From Trichoplax sp. H2 (Eukaryota > Placozoa > Uniplacotomia > Trichoplacea): 64,000 nucleotides of DNA. This document shows positions 1 through 12,071 of the stretch, in pieces. Below the pieces are notes generated by a model, which was given only the letters and a program-made list of their open reading frames with translations, was not told the origin of the DNA and made no database searches. The DNA lies in contig NOWV01000026.1 of NCBI GenBank assembly GCA_003344405.1, positions 605,229-669,228 on the forward strand. The letters run 5' to 3'. The position numbers and the translations under genes were made by a program. Each line of letters opens with the position of its first letter. Positions within the stretch are counted from its first letter, which is position 1.

Positions 1-2942
1 AACTTTCTTTTATTATTACCAACTATGAGGCCTACTACTAATATATTCCTTTTCAAAACAGTAGAAATTATACAGACGACTCCTGATGATCAATTGTTTT
101 AACAGCAAAAAGTATGTATTATCTTTAAGAAATGATAGCCTTTATTTATTTTTCCTCTTGCTAAAGCAAAGATCTATGTAAAATGAAGGCGCAATAAAAT
201 GTGCTATGACATCGTATCTAGGCCGTCAAAATTGTGGACACTAATTTTAAAGTTCTAATTTTGAGACTGACTAGTACTATCTCATACCTGCGCCTATGAC
301 AGGTGCTACGTCTTGCAATGCTCTAAGCAGTACTATACATTCTACGTTTATGAATTTAAATATTGGATTTTATGAAGTATACGTGCACATTTACCCATTT
401 ATAAATATTCAAACCCCGCAATCGTGTTTTCAATACAGTAAAAAGGGATACCTAATTTAAGGCTATACAGTTAGTCAAAACCTTAATTATACGCCGTCCT
501 AAGTATCAATAGTAACCTGGAATAAGGTGGAACTACGATAAAGCTTTTTAACCGCAAACAATTTTTGAGAGTCCCACTATTTCATCACTAACTATCAATA
601 TATTGGTGTCACTATCTAGGGCATTTCTTGAATAAAGATCAGTAACGCTGTTTTGTGTTTGATTTTCTTTTGATTATTAATTATTTCGCTACATTTGTAG
701 TATGTTTATGTTTGTGATCATAATACTCTAGTGAATTTGATTTCTTGCACTAAAACTAAAGAAAATAACCCTATAATTAAAGTATTTTCACCTAATTAAA
801 GTTTAGTCAAATGAAACTACGAAACTTAGTAGTTACACCATTAAGCTGATGATGAGAAATTTACCGTAAGAATAAATCTTAGTTAGTAATCAGAATAATT
901 AAGTAATGCTTATATATGTACATGGCTAGTCTCAAATTTAGAACTTATTTGTGGTATAGGTCAAAGTATATTCGTACTTATGCTACGGCCTATTTTTTAC
1001 TAAATTGTCAAATACTCTACTAAAAGTTTTCAAATCCAATTTGTAACAAGACTGGTTATCAAATAGCTACTTCCATGGTAAACTATAGATAAAATTAACG
1101 TTGTTTGGCAAAATTTATTGCAGTATAACCTGCTACAGCCCATATAAGTAAGATATTCCTTTAAAAATATCACTTGCTCGTAATCACCGTACTTTAATGA
1201 ATCTAAATCTATGGATTGAATATTTACTTTTGCATCGAAAGGACATACTTCTATTACTTAATAGGAAGACTTATAAATTCATTACCCAAGCTTTCATATC
1301 ATCATATTTTAACTAGCATTATATGTTACTATGTACAAATGAAATAAAGCTAAGTTATAGCTATTCCTACATTAATAACACTGTACGTGGTACGACGTTC
1401 ATACTTCCATTTTTATCATCGAAACCTTTATGGAGAGAGGTTGAGATAACAAAGGAAACGCGAATTATATCAAGTGCACCATTTAGGTAAAGTATACAGT
1501 ATATCATTCAAGCTAATTGAATGCATATGCTGGAGTGTTGTTTACAGTGCCAATATAACCTTACCATCGAAACGCCACAAAAAATCGAAATTAGTCCTGA
1601 TGTCAATTCATTACATAGTAAAGTATTACCTTCAAGAGTGCTTAAATGTATTGAGCTTTGGTTAACTCTAAAAAATGATACTGCAATTAATTCGTCTAAA
1701 TGCTATCAATAACTACGTATATTTGTCAGTATGTGATGACGTTTAGACCGTCTAGAACTGCTATGCATTTCTCGAACAAGTTAAAAACATATATATGAAT
1801 ATCACCATAACTACTGGAGTACCATTTTCTGCCTTCATCAACTTCAGGAAGTCAAACAAGATAACTCGATAGACGTTTTATTTCATAAGAATATACTTTA
1901 ACTTACACAAGAATAGTATTGCTGTCCAGGGATGAAATTTCATCTTCATTTCGACCATAGAATAACGGGAGAATACGTGCAACCACTTTTCAGGTAATAA
2001 AATCAACTGAATTCAAAATCTAGACAGTGATTACTACAATATTACTTCTAAGTAGAAATTTGCAATTATTCACTTGACTTGGACGCTTCTGTCTAAAATC
2101 TAGATTAATTCTTGCAATTTCGCCATATGACGATCAATATTAAACTAATAATTCTATTTCCAGTAATATAGCATCAATGCTACTGTTTTTGAAGAGGATT
2201 CAAAAAGTTTTTGATGGTACTCTTACTCTTATCACTTACTAACTAGTTGAGTAATATTGGACTAGGATCACTAGTATAATCGACTAGTAACTTTATTATC
2301 CGTTTCCACATTTAGATATAACGGTACTGTCCTGTTGATATATCAACTAAGCGCAGTACTATCAAGACCTCTTATTGGCTAACGGGTTTTGATTGCGATG
2401 ATTATTTCAGCCCTACTACGCTGCATACTGTACAGTACTAATCGGTACTATTCGGTCTATACCGTGCCATGTTGAGGTAATGTTAATTTATTATTATTCC
2501 AACTATAATATGGGAAGTGCCTATGAGTCACGCTTTGGTTTCTATGCTTTGGACATTTGAGCATGACGCATGCGAGATGGTGGGGCACGCTTTGTGTAAG
2601 CTGTAGGGTGGAGTCGTTTAGCCGTGAGTCTCGAGGTATGGTTGGTTGTAAATCACCTTGTAGACATTGGTGATTCATCTGATCACGTCATGAATAATAA
2701 GTTCCATGGTACGGAGTATTTATAATTTAGTTTATTAGTCAATTGTTTCTTTAAAATATACGAAGAAGATAAATGCCCTTGCGCTTACTGTTAGCACAGT
2801 ACTATATAATTTTGCTTCGCATTAGCCGTCTATTAATTTTAGGGTTATGGTTCTAAAGCCGCTTGGTGTATGTGGTTCATGTAGTAAGAGTCAAACGAAT
2901 TAAAAGCATCGAAAATTTTTTGATTCCCATGAGACGCCTTAA
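1..2942. other. AT-rich stretch without a recognised gene
   Basis: I see no open frame with family motifs, no convincing exon chain and no RNA gene here. Two overlapping 63-codon frames near 1474-1712 look like chance. A patch at about 2510-2660 is clearly richer in G and C than its surroundings. It is open for about 70 codons on the minus strand, but that product shows no motif or signal peptide I recognise. It could be an old repeat fragment. Confidence 0.5.
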
Positions 2943-3290
2943 ATACTGTAGCTTACTGTACTGTAGACTGTAGAGTACAGTAAATACAGTGGATAGTACA
3001 GTACAGTGTACAGTACTGTACAGTACAGTATACTGTAGTACTGTACTGTTACTCTAGTACAGTACTGTACAGTACAGTGTACAGTACTGTGTCATGCAGA
3101 CACCACACTGTACTGTATAACTGTACTGTAAAGTTGCCCATTTTGGGCCACCGTACAGTGTACTGTACAGTACTGTATGTACAGTACTGTAAACTAAATT
3201 CATGGTACTGTACAGTACTGTAAACTAAATTCATGGTACTGTACAGTACTGTACTGTACTGTACAGTACAGTACATTATACTGTACTTCG
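2943..3290. repeat. CTGTACAG palindromic repeat cluster 1
   Basis: Dense run of short self-complementary words (ACTGTACAGT, GTACAGTAC, TACTGTA) in irregular order. Inside it a unit of about 31 bases containing AAACTAAATTCATGGTACTG occurs twice in tandem at about 3190-3250. Open frames over it read as Tyr/Cys/Val/Thr strings on both strands and are by-products of the repeat. The same words form two further clusters in this window, at 11.5-12.0 kb and 51.1-52.4 kb. It lies about 1.4 kb before the first carboxypeptidase gene. Confidence 0.9.
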
Positions 3291-4665
3291 CTGAAAGTAC
3301 CGTAATTCATCAAGTAACAGAAACAGCAGCCAAGATGTTAGCGTACGACGCCGTAGTTACTACAGTAATAAATATGGTACTTTACTGCTTTATACAACTA
3401 GGCACTACACAGAAGGAAATAAGTTTTGAAAAGTAGTAAAAAAAAAAAATAAAGTTTTTTAAGTCTTGATCCTTATGGAATAGCTCATACTGGACTTGCT
3501 AAATATTTCACCATGATGAAGCAAGAAAATTTATAGTAATCCGATTTACTTTTTACTTCAAGGACTAAAAACAGTGTTATGAGCTTTACCTATACCTAAT
3601 TCATACTAGAAAATATCAATGGTTTAAATTAAATATTGCATCAATTCAAAGTTCATCGTATTTTGCAGTTATTTATTTATTAATTTTAATGTGGTAGATC
3701 TTTTATTTGCTGTTAACGTGATTTGAAAATAACTTAGTTCGCAAATACAAAGGTGGAGCTCAAAGTCGAATGACAATTAATTTATCCACAAATACTAAAT
3801 ATTACTTGATTGAATAGGTAATTTTAGACCAACGAATGAAAAAAATCATCGATTATGTTATCTACAGTAAAAAATTTCATGGAATTAGTGATTGATTGCA
3901 AAAGTAACTTGATTGTTAGCCATTTGATATGAATTATAATGCACTACAAATACGCACGCAGTAAATACGCCTGGATGATATAATTATCATATAATTATCC
4001 AACTGATGCCCAACTTTGTAATTTAGAGTTGATCGGGTGATAATTTTGTAGTAATGTACCACAGATGTACAATTTTATTCGCTAAAAACGGATACATAAT
4101 AGCAGTAATTATCTTCAAAGCTTTAACAATAAATACGATATTTTTCGTAATCGTTACTAATAAGCTTGGTAACTCGGTAGCATAAATATGAAACCGTGCT
4201 AATGAGTTTACTGGAACTGTAATAGTGTGCTGTAACACTCTATGAACTAACTACGGTATATTATAATGATCAAAATTCGATCATAATAATGTCGTGCAGG
4301 GAATCTACCTATGATAATTTAGTATTTAAAGTTATGAACTTAATCCGCTTATATCAATACGCAGCGGCAATTCTTCTCAGTTAGCAGTGATAGCCAGTCG
4401 CCATAATTGGCCTATTGTTGCTTCTACGAAACTTAAAATAACAATGAACGATTATAAACCGCGATAATAATCCTACCTACTGATGTACCATAGATAGATT
4501 GGCGATGCTGCAATTTGATAAATAAACACAGCTAGTTTGATATATAACAGCAACGTTGCCAGTAACTGCATATGATTATAAATGTTTTATATCAGAAATA
4601 AAGCTATAAATTTTCTTTAGTGGCTACTAGTGAAAAAAAATACTCGTTTATGAAAGCAAGTCGTT
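3291..4665. other. Upstream region of the first carboxypeptidase
   Basis: AT-rich sequence between repeat cluster 1 and the start codon at 4666. A poly-A run of about 10 is present at 3437. I found no coding exon and no core promoter element I can call with confidence. Confidence 0.4.
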
Positions 4666-6054
4666 ATGAAATCTATGCATGATTTTTTTTTTATATCAAT
4701 AATCATATCATGTGAAATTCTATCTACCATCAATGGCAATCCTCGGATAAATCCAAAAGCAAAGTCATGGTCTGAAACTCCCAACACAAGTCATGATCAC
4801 CAGCGTAGGAACCATATTAATTCTTCGTCAATACCTGATGAAAAATGGGACTATATCGAAGTAAGACCTGGAGCGCATATGTTTTGGTGGTTTCATGGTT
4901 ACATAGGCCAAAGCAAATCACGTCAAGATATACCATTAGTTTTATGGATGAATGGCGGACCTGGTGACTCCTCTGTTGGTCGAGGTAGTTTTTATCAGAT
5001 TGGACCTGTGCAAATGAATCTAACACCTCGTCAAAATACCTGGTTAAAGCAAGTTAACCTGCTATTTATAGATTATCCAGTTGGTGTAGGATTCAGTTAC
5101 GTTAGCTATCCATCGGCCTATAGTACAACTGACGTTCAAGTAGGTCAAGATCTCTATCATGTTATAGCTGAAGTATTAAGAAAAATAACTGCCCTACAAA
5201 ATGTACCACTTTACATAATTGGTGAATCTTATGGAGGTAAAATTGGTGCTATCCTTGGCCATCAATTAATTCAAGGCAATTTAGCTGGTCAAATTCAATG
5301 TAATTTTCGTGGGACTATTTTAAGTAGTCCATTTATATCACCAATGGATACAGCAGCATCATATGGACCCTTTCTTTACGCGATGTCATTGATTGATGAT
5401 ACAGAATTAAATCAATTAAATCAGCATGTGGAAAAAATAAAATCCTTAATTGCAACTGGTAATAACAAAGAAGCATCACGGCAATTTTATGTTATGCTAT
5501 ACATAATGCTAGAATTGACAGCTAATGTTAATATATACTACGTACGTATGCATTTTCCTATCAACATCTTTGCTAGATTAGTGAATACGGCCGATGAAAA
5601 TAGCAGTAATAACAATAATAATCCTAGTGAAATGTATAAAACGATGAATGGACCCATACGTAAAAAATTAGGTATAATACCTGAAAATATTACATTTGCT
5701 GATTCTAACCCTGCTGTTGGATCATACTTGGATCCAAGCTTCGTTACCGAAGTTACAGAATACGTCGATCATCTATTAGCAGCCAACGTATCTGTCATGA
5801 TAGTCAACGGCCAGTTTGATGGTATTGTTAATATATTAAGTTACCAAAAATGGTTGAAAAAGTTGAAATGGAGTCATTTAAATCAATTCTCGAATACCCA
5901 AAAATTACCTGTTTATGATTCGAACGAACGTATAGTTGGATATAAGCAAAGCTATAAAAATTTAGAATACTGTACTATATTAGATACTGGACATTCACCA
6001 ACATTAAGGATCCCTTATAAATTAATGGAGCCATTTCAACCTGGTTTGACTTAA
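4666..6054 (+). CDS. Secreted serine carboxypeptidase, SCPEP1-like
   Basis: Alpha/beta-hydrolase serine carboxypeptidase (peptidase family S10) of 462 residues, which would remove C-terminal residues from peptides in the secretory or lysosomal route. A signal peptide covers about residues 1-24. Family blocks follow in order: VRPGAHMFWWFHGY (67-79), the oxyanion-hole region LWMNGGPG (93-100), LFIDYPVGVGFSYV (133-146), the nucleophile in GESYGG (Ser188), acid in NGQFDG (Asp385) and His443 in DTGHSP. All three catalytic residues are present. The MFWW and FSY blocks match retinoid-inducible carboxypeptidase SCPEP1 better than cathepsin A. Several N-x-S/T sites fit a glycoprotein. It is one uninterrupted exon, unlike the heavily split genes in most of the window. 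The next gene is its paralogue in the same direction. The first ATG is used because it starts the signal peptide. Substrate unknown. Confidence 0.93.
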   Translation: MKSMHDFFFISIIISCEILSTINGNPRINPKAKSWSETPNTSHDHQRRNHINSSSIPDEKWDYIEVRPGAHMFWWFHGYIGQSKSRQDIPLVLWMNGGPGDSSVGRGSFYQIGPVQMNLTPRQNTWLKQVNLLFIDYPVGVGFSYVSYPSAYSTTDVQVGQDLYHVIAEVLRKITALQNVPLYIIGESYGGKIGAILGHQLIQGNLAGQIQCNFRGTILSSPFISPMDTAASYGPFLYAMSLIDDTELNQLNQHVEKIKSLIATGNNKEASRQFYVMLYIMLELTANVNIYYVRMHFPINIFARLVNTADENSSNNNNNPSEMYKTMNGPIRKKLGIIPENITFADSNPAVGSYLDPSFVTEVTEYVDHLLAANVSVMIVNGQFDGIVNILSYQKWLKKLKWSHLNQFSNTQKLPVYDSNERIVGYKQSYKNLEYCTILDTGHSPTLRIPYKLMEPFQPGLT

Positions 6055-8655
6055 TCTTAAGGTAGCATATTTAAGCGTATATGAGTATCTTATTTAAAGT
6101 CATAATGCATCACGTTATAACTAAATTATAAAATTTGAATGTAAAATCGTGATTAATAAGTTCTGATATTAAGACATGACTGTTGAAAATTCGCCTTAAA
6201 TTGCTTTAATTTTGGCGCTAGAGCAGTATGTCAAAAATTTAGAGTACATGTATATGGTTTCTTGCCACTTCGAGTTACTATAATGCTAAGCCGTTTATTA
6301 ATTTCTCAATTGCACGATATATAAAAGAGTAATTCAAACTATTGATGTAAAGCATGAGATTGATTTGTTCTCTAGCTATTTTTGTGATATTGACGAGGTT
6401 TCTATTTACATATTTAAAACATTATCTCTTTACATATTGGAGCACTGCCCAAATTAGCTTTAAGATTAAAATTACTGTATTGTACGAAAATTGATCAATT
6501 GAACGTTTGATTGTAAGATTGTGTAAGTGTATATTACAGATAATTACAGTACGAATTGTAGTAATTCTATTGAGATGTTTATGTTAACGTTCTGAGACTC
6601 AGATAGATTGTGCTGAGTATGTTATCAATATGTCTTTTAGGATTAAGTAATAATATGGTTATCGGCAACCGCATTACGAAGATTGATAAATAAAGAGAAC
6701 ATCTGAAAAATAGAATTTACTACATCGTAAAGTGAAAATTCATTTTTGTTCTTCAAACTAATTAAAGATCATATACCTGATGCAATTATTAGCAATGTGA
6801 GCTCTGTAAGGGTAATGATATGCTGCAATAACCTGAAGATTGAAAAATAAATTAACGCGGTGCATCTGTTATCTAGACTCGAAATTAAGTATCTATCCAT
6901 ATACCTATAAAGTTGTAAAACACAAGTGATAGAAATAATTGCGTAAGGGTAATACTTTTGTACATAGAAGGGGCTGATTTAGCATATCTCAACGGTTGTT
7001 TTACCGTAATTAATATGCCTAATACATATACGAACATATCCTATTCGATTATGCATAGCCTCTTTAATTACAAAGTACATTCATTTTACAATCTTAATAA
7101 ATTGACAAGCTTCAGGATGATTATTTATATCATCTACTGCGATTGTGAACTGCTTTCAAGTTTTGAAGAAGACAAGAGTTAAATATCGTAAGCTATTAGT
7201 ACTAGATAGATAGTGATATTTTGATTATAGTTATCTAATACCAATATATAGATATGTAAAAATTGCTTTGGGAATAGCAAAATTAATTTGTACCCGTACA
7301 TTAGACTCAGTAAGTTGTATCCTATATCTACAAAAAGATTAGCGCTAGATGCAGATTATGTCCGACTTCTGAAGTAGATAAATTAATAGATTAAAGAAGT
7401 TTAACATCTAATATAGGATAAATTCAAATATTACGGCAGATTTTTCATAATCATCTTTAAGTACAGCTATTGAAGGTCATAATTTAGCAGCCTATGCAAT
7501 AGAGATGATATTGTTCAAATAAATATAACGTTATCTACATGCAATATGTCGTGTTAGCTAATAGAAGGTCATTACTTAATTATCTAGAAAACAATTCATC
7601 GCACTTTTTGCAGCGACAGTTTAGGTGCCGTATAATTTAATTTATCTAATTTTTTTCAATATATTCTAAATGCCAGATCGGTGATCTATGCCCTAACAAA
7701 TTACTTACTATAAACAATTTTAGTTCGGATACTGTAATGCAGTTTAAAATACTCGTATAATATAAACTTTTAAAAAAGTCTTGATTCTAGCGGATGTATA
7801 TATTATGGTGGCCTACATTGCCAGTCACATAGTACTAGTATTAATTGCAACTACTGTTATATTATCAAGTAAATTGTTATGATTTTAGTCAAATGTTTAT
7901 ACAATACATTGACCTGTACTAAAGTATTCGCTTGACGAAAATAACCCTTCCGAGATCTGTTAGTAAATAATGCTAAAGTCCAAAATTTCACTTCTTGTAT
8001 TCTAATCAACCCTAAATTTACCTATTAAATGACTATCTTACTGAAAACTTAGCATCTATCATCAAAAAACAAAAACCCAATTGCCGTATGTATACTAATG
8101 TAATTGTGTTTGATTTACAACAGTTCTTCATAAAAGTGCATTAAAAAGATAAAATGCCATTTGATCTATTAGAGGAGGTGTACTGATTATAATTATTGAA
8201 CCTTTCAATCGCAGTGATGCAGCTAATCATAAAATGATCTTCATTACATCCGATAATATTTTAGGAATGTTAAATATCACCTATAGCATATTTATCTAAG
8301 CTAAAGATCATAGAATAAATAAAGATCTACATCTACAAGATTTTTTTAATTGTTTATTGGATTTACAGGAAATTGCTGAGATAGCCATGCCGCTATTTTA
8401 GGATACAGAGGAGAAAGATGTAGCATTTAATTTATTAATTAGATAACAAAAACAACATCACTTTTCTATTTACGTTATACATCTAATATAAGTAATCATA
8501 TAATTTATAAACTTGGTAAACTAAAGTTGGTAAAATTCCCTGACATATTATTTTCTTATAAAGTAAAAAAATTTTGACTGATGATAATTACTGACGCTAA
8601 GAAATCAGCTTGGAGTTTCAAGTATTAATTTTATTAAGCGGATGATAATGTTATC
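6055..8655. other. Intergenic region between the two carboxypeptidases
   Basis: About 2.6 kb of AT-rich DNA with no supported gene. AATAAA at 6689-6694 is a possible but distant poly-A signal for the upstream gene. A 74-codon frame at 6958-7182 has no recognisable motif and I treat it as chance. Confidence 0.4.
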
Positions 8656-10146
8656 ATGGAGAAACCTGTAGCGAAACCTAAATCTAATTTAAGCTCCTAT
8701 TACCCATCTAAAACAATTATAATAGCAATTGCTATAAGTATTATTATCATATTAGCCATAATTATCCCTATTGTTATCGTATTCGGAAAACCATATCAAC
8801 TTCAGGGAACAAGTTCCGTAACTGATAGTTACAGCCCAAGCCAAACTACCTCTAACCCAACAACTGCAACAACCACAGTACCTTCAAGTTCTTCTCAAAC
8901 TTCATATAAACCAATTCTTAGTATACCTGATGAGTTATGGGGGTATTATGAAGTCCGTCCTGGTGCTCATATGTTTTGGTGGTTTTATGGCTATCGTGGT
9001 AGTCAATTACGCTCCCAGATGCCACTAATATTGTGGATGAGTGGTGGACCAGGCTATTCATCTGTAGGTAAAGGAAATTTTGGTCAGGTAGGACCAATTC
9101 AGTTGGATCTAAAACCCCGAAACAAGACGTTGATTAAACGTGCTAACGTGCTATTTATTGATTATCCAGTTGGTACAGGATTCAGTTACGTCGATAAAAT
9201 GTCTGCATATAGTCGTTCTGACAATGAGGTTGCCCAAGATTTATATCGTACATTTGCGCATGTTTTACATTTGCTGCCTTCTTTACAATTATTGCCATTT
9301 CATCTTGTTGCAGAATCATATGGTGGCAAGATAGGTTCAATGTTTGGTAATTTATTATTACAGGCTAAAAAAGAGGGTCGAATTCAATGCAACTTTATTA
9401 GTTGCATCCTAAGTAGTCCATTGCTTTCTACAGCCGATACCATCGAATTTGCAGGACCCTACCTAAATGCGTTCTCACTTATTGACGCTATGCAATCGCA
9501 ACAACTACTGAATCAGGCGAACAGCATAAAACAATATCTTCAGCAGAAACGAGGCATTGATGCAACAGCGGTTTTAGAGCAATCATTAGAACGTATGGTT
9601 AACATTAGTAGCAAAGCTAATCTTCATAATGTAATTAACTACTTATCCGAGAATCCTTTTACTACCTTAGTAAAGCGTAATTACACCGACATACAAAGCT
9701 TACAAAATAATCCTACCATAGCTCCAACAGCCGCCTATGCAGTTATGAATAACCAAATCCGTCATAAGCTAGGCATTGTACCAAGGCATGTTAAATTCGC
9801 CTCCAGTAACATTTTAGTTTATGCTCTATTAAGAGAATCAATCTGTTATCCATCTATTGCTAATGCAGAAGCAATTCTAAATGCAAATGTCTCTGTTTTA
9901 ATTATCAATGGTCAATTTGATGCTTTCGTTAACGGGATAAGTTTGCAAAAAACCATAAAAAAGATTAATTGGCCTTACATGAAATTATTTCAATCGAGCA
10001 AAAAGGCTGTGATGAAAGACGATGCTGGAAGAATAGTTGGTTTCATCAAGAAATATCGTAATCTTTCTTTTATGACTATGATAGACAAAGGTCATTCACC
10101 AATTCTATCAGTTCCTGATTCGTATATCGGAAGCGTTCAGAATTAG
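8656..10146 (+). CDS. Membrane-anchored serine carboxypeptidase
   Basis: Paralogue of the preceding gene, 496 residues, also one exon. There is no cleavable signal peptide. A basic cytoplasmic start (EKPVAKPK) is followed by a long Ile-rich transmembrane segment at about 20-43, then a Ser/Thr-rich stalk at about 51-85 that could be O-glycosylated, then the S10 catalytic domain. This predicts a type II membrane protein with the enzyme outside the cell or in the vesicle lumen. Visible blocks are VRPGAHMFWWFYGY, LWMSGGPG, FIDYPVGTGFSYV, nucleophile Ser221 in AESYGG, Asp422 in NGQFDA and His480 in DKGHSP. The residue before ESYGG is Ala where the neighbour has Gly; this position varies in SCPEP1 proteins. 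The domain aligns along its length with the upstream gene, so a tandem duplication followed by gain or loss of the anchor is likely. Confidence 0.93.
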   Translation: MEKPVAKPKSNLSSYYPSKTIIIAIAISIIIILAIIIPIVIVFGKPYQLQGTSSVTDSYSPSQTTSNPTTATTTVPSSSSQTSYKPILSIPDELWGYYEVRPGAHMFWWFYGYRGSQLRSQMPLILWMSGGPGYSSVGKGNFGQVGPIQLDLKPRNKTLIKRANVLFIDYPVGTGFSYVDKMSAYSRSDNEVAQDLYRTFAHVLHLLPSLQLLPFHLVAESYGGKIGSMFGNLLLQAKKEGRIQCNFISCILSSPLLSTADTIEFAGPYLNAFSLIDAMQSQQLLNQANSIKQYLQQKRGIDATAVLEQSLERMVNISSKANLHNVINYLSENPFTTLVKRNYTDIQSLQNNPTIAPTAAYAVMNNQIRHKLGIVPRHVKFASSNILVYALLRESICYPSIANAEAILNANVSVLIINGQFDAFVNGISLQKTIKKINWPYMKLFQSSKKAVMKDDAGRIVGFIKKYRNLSFMTMIDKGHSPILSVPDSYIGSVQN

Positions 10147-10211
10147 AAATTAAGCATTAACATTAGTTATTTATTTATATACTTGATATAAAGAATCACT
10201 TGTCGTTAACT

Positions 10212-10217
10212 AATAAA
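10212..10217 (+). terminator. Poly-A signal of membrane carboxypeptidase
   Basis: A canonical AATAAA lies 66 bases after the stop codon, the first in the 3' region. Confidence 0.5.
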
Positions 10218-11228
10218 ATATTTTCGGTAATGCTTTTATTTAATTTTATACATTTCAAATTTTAGGTAAATTTACACGCTACCATTACCTCAAATAAATC
10301 CGTTTCTGTATTTATAGATACCCAAATACATGCAAGCGTAGCTCGAATTATACTGTAGAGAGCCTTATAATTTTAATCGTGCTAACCTTTTTTCCTTATT
10401 GTATACGGCGTTAACTCTAAAATCTTCGAATTAGAATGAAACTAAAGTAACCAAAGTAATAATAAATTAATAATTCTCAGCTTTTTAAAAATGTAGGTAC
10501 TAAACCGTTTTGGTATACAAAACGGATAATTCATATCCCTAAATTTTAGCAAACCTTGGTATCATAAGAAAATGTACCGTACGTATTATTACTGTGAAAT
10601 CATTAAATCATTCATTGTAAATTGCCTCACTGTATAATTATCAAAGAGTCATACTTTCTCCAATAAATTCACTGTTTCATAAAATTTATGAAGGAGAATA
10701 ATGGTAAGAAAGCTTCTGTATGTGATCGAAAGCGATCACCGTAGTGTAGTTATTCAATGCAATATGTACTGTACATTCGTATCTGTTTATTGGACTATAT
10801 TCCGAAGCTCCTTTTTGCAATGTCGACTATCGAGTAAATATGAAGCATAGTACTATAAAAGTCAGCCAGTGCTGATACTTAAAGTGAACTATGGTTGAAT
10901 AATGAGCATTCCTTTGTGCACACTTTAAATCTAGTTTAATTACTAAATTTAAGCAGAACTTGAAGAACTCTGTGAATCTGCAAAGCACTGCAGTGTGAAC
11001 TGATGTACTGCACTGTAAACGATGTATTGCATGTACGATTGCATCTAGTATAATCAGCGTTGACGTAAATTTCAACCTTTCTTGGATGGCTTAATGCACA
11101 ATGCAGATCAAGTCTGATCGAATTAGGATGAAATTTGCATTTTTATCCACATTGATTGACCCATTTAAAAAAAACAATATAATTTATTTACGTAATTCCC
11201 CTATTTTGAAAATAGGGTAAATTCTAGT
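10218..11228. other. Intergenic DNA before the tandem repeat
   Basis: No supported gene. The minus strand is open for 82 codons at 10827-11075 with a hydrophobic, Cys-containing product but no motif or splice support. I regard it as chance. Confidence 0.35.
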
Positions 11229-11433
11229 CTACAGTAAATCGAGCATTCGACTATCCTCATCGAAAGCAGATAAATTTACTGCATTAAACCAATTTTATGG
11301 TGTATAGGATTGAACGCTGTAAAATATTCAATCCACCCTCGTAAAATCAAAACAGATACTTTACTGCATTCGATTAATTTTACAATATATAGGATTGAAG
11401 GCTGCAAAGTATTCCATTCATCCTCATAATATC
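11229..11433. repeat. Tandem repeat, unit about 86 bp
   Basis: Two diverged copies at about 11263-11348 and 11349-11433 share the order CAGATA, TTTACTGCATT, TATAGGATTGAA, GCTG, ATTCAATCC-like, CCTC. A partial third copy precedes them from about 11229. The copies differ by point changes, so the duplication is not recent. The unit ends next to the CTGTACAG cluster. Confidence 0.7.
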
Positions 11434-11489
11434 CAATCTATATATTGATATTGTTTCCATCCTATACAGTTACTGCCTATACAGTAGAC

Positions 11490-12035
11490 CCATCTTAATC
11501 GATGACTACTGTACACAGTGTACTGTACTGTACTTAGTAGTTTATATGTAGTTTATCCAGGCACGGTACTGTACTTATACTGTACAGTGTACAGTACCGT
11601 GCCTGGATAAGGCGTGTACTGTACACTGTGTTATCCTGTCACCACAGTACCGTACGTGTACAGTACATACAGTACAGTACAGTACAGTACACTCACAGTA
11701 CAGTGTACAGTACTCAAAGTTTTACATACTGTACTGTACTGTACTGTATTGTCGCATACTGTACTGTACTGTACAGTATCATCGTTTAATCGATGACTAC
11801 TGTACTCAGTGTACTGTACAGTAGTTATCCTATCACCACAGTACTGTACAGTACAGTACTGTACAGTATTCAAAGTTTTTACATACTGTACTGTACAGTA
11901 CTGTACTGTATTGTCACATATACTGTACATTATACGGTAGAATATTGTACAGTATCATCGTTGAAGCTATTGACGCTGAGTATCGGAGTAATCGGGGTTA
12001 TAATGGCTGGGGCCTACTGTACGGTACCGTAAAAT
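11490..12035. repeat. CTGTACAG palindromic repeat cluster 2
   Basis: Same short self-complementary words as cluster 1. There is higher-order structure. A block starting TTATCC(T), CACCACAGTAC and ending TCAAAGTTTTTACATACTG then TGTATTGTC occurs at about 11631-11765 and again at 11825-11935. The words AATCGATGACTACTGTAC occur at 11497 and 11790. So composite units rather than only the 10-mer have been duplicated. The cluster ends about 35 bases before the UBXN6 start codon, so it occupies that gene's promoter and 5' UTR position. Open frames of 60-99 codons inside it are repeat artefacts. Confidence 0.9.
11553..11610. repeat. Perfect 22-bp inverted repeat in cluster 2
   Basis: Arms at 11553-11574 and 11589-11610 are exact reverse complements (beginning TTATCCAGGCACGG) around a 14-base spacer that is itself mostly palindromic. 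It could extrude as a cruciform or fold as RNA. The outer part TTATCCAGGCACGG is not the CTGTACAG word, so this is an inverted duplication of a unit boundary. Confidence 0.85.
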
Positions 12036-12071
12036 GTACTAGATTGATGACACAACTGGTCTAATTAAAAC

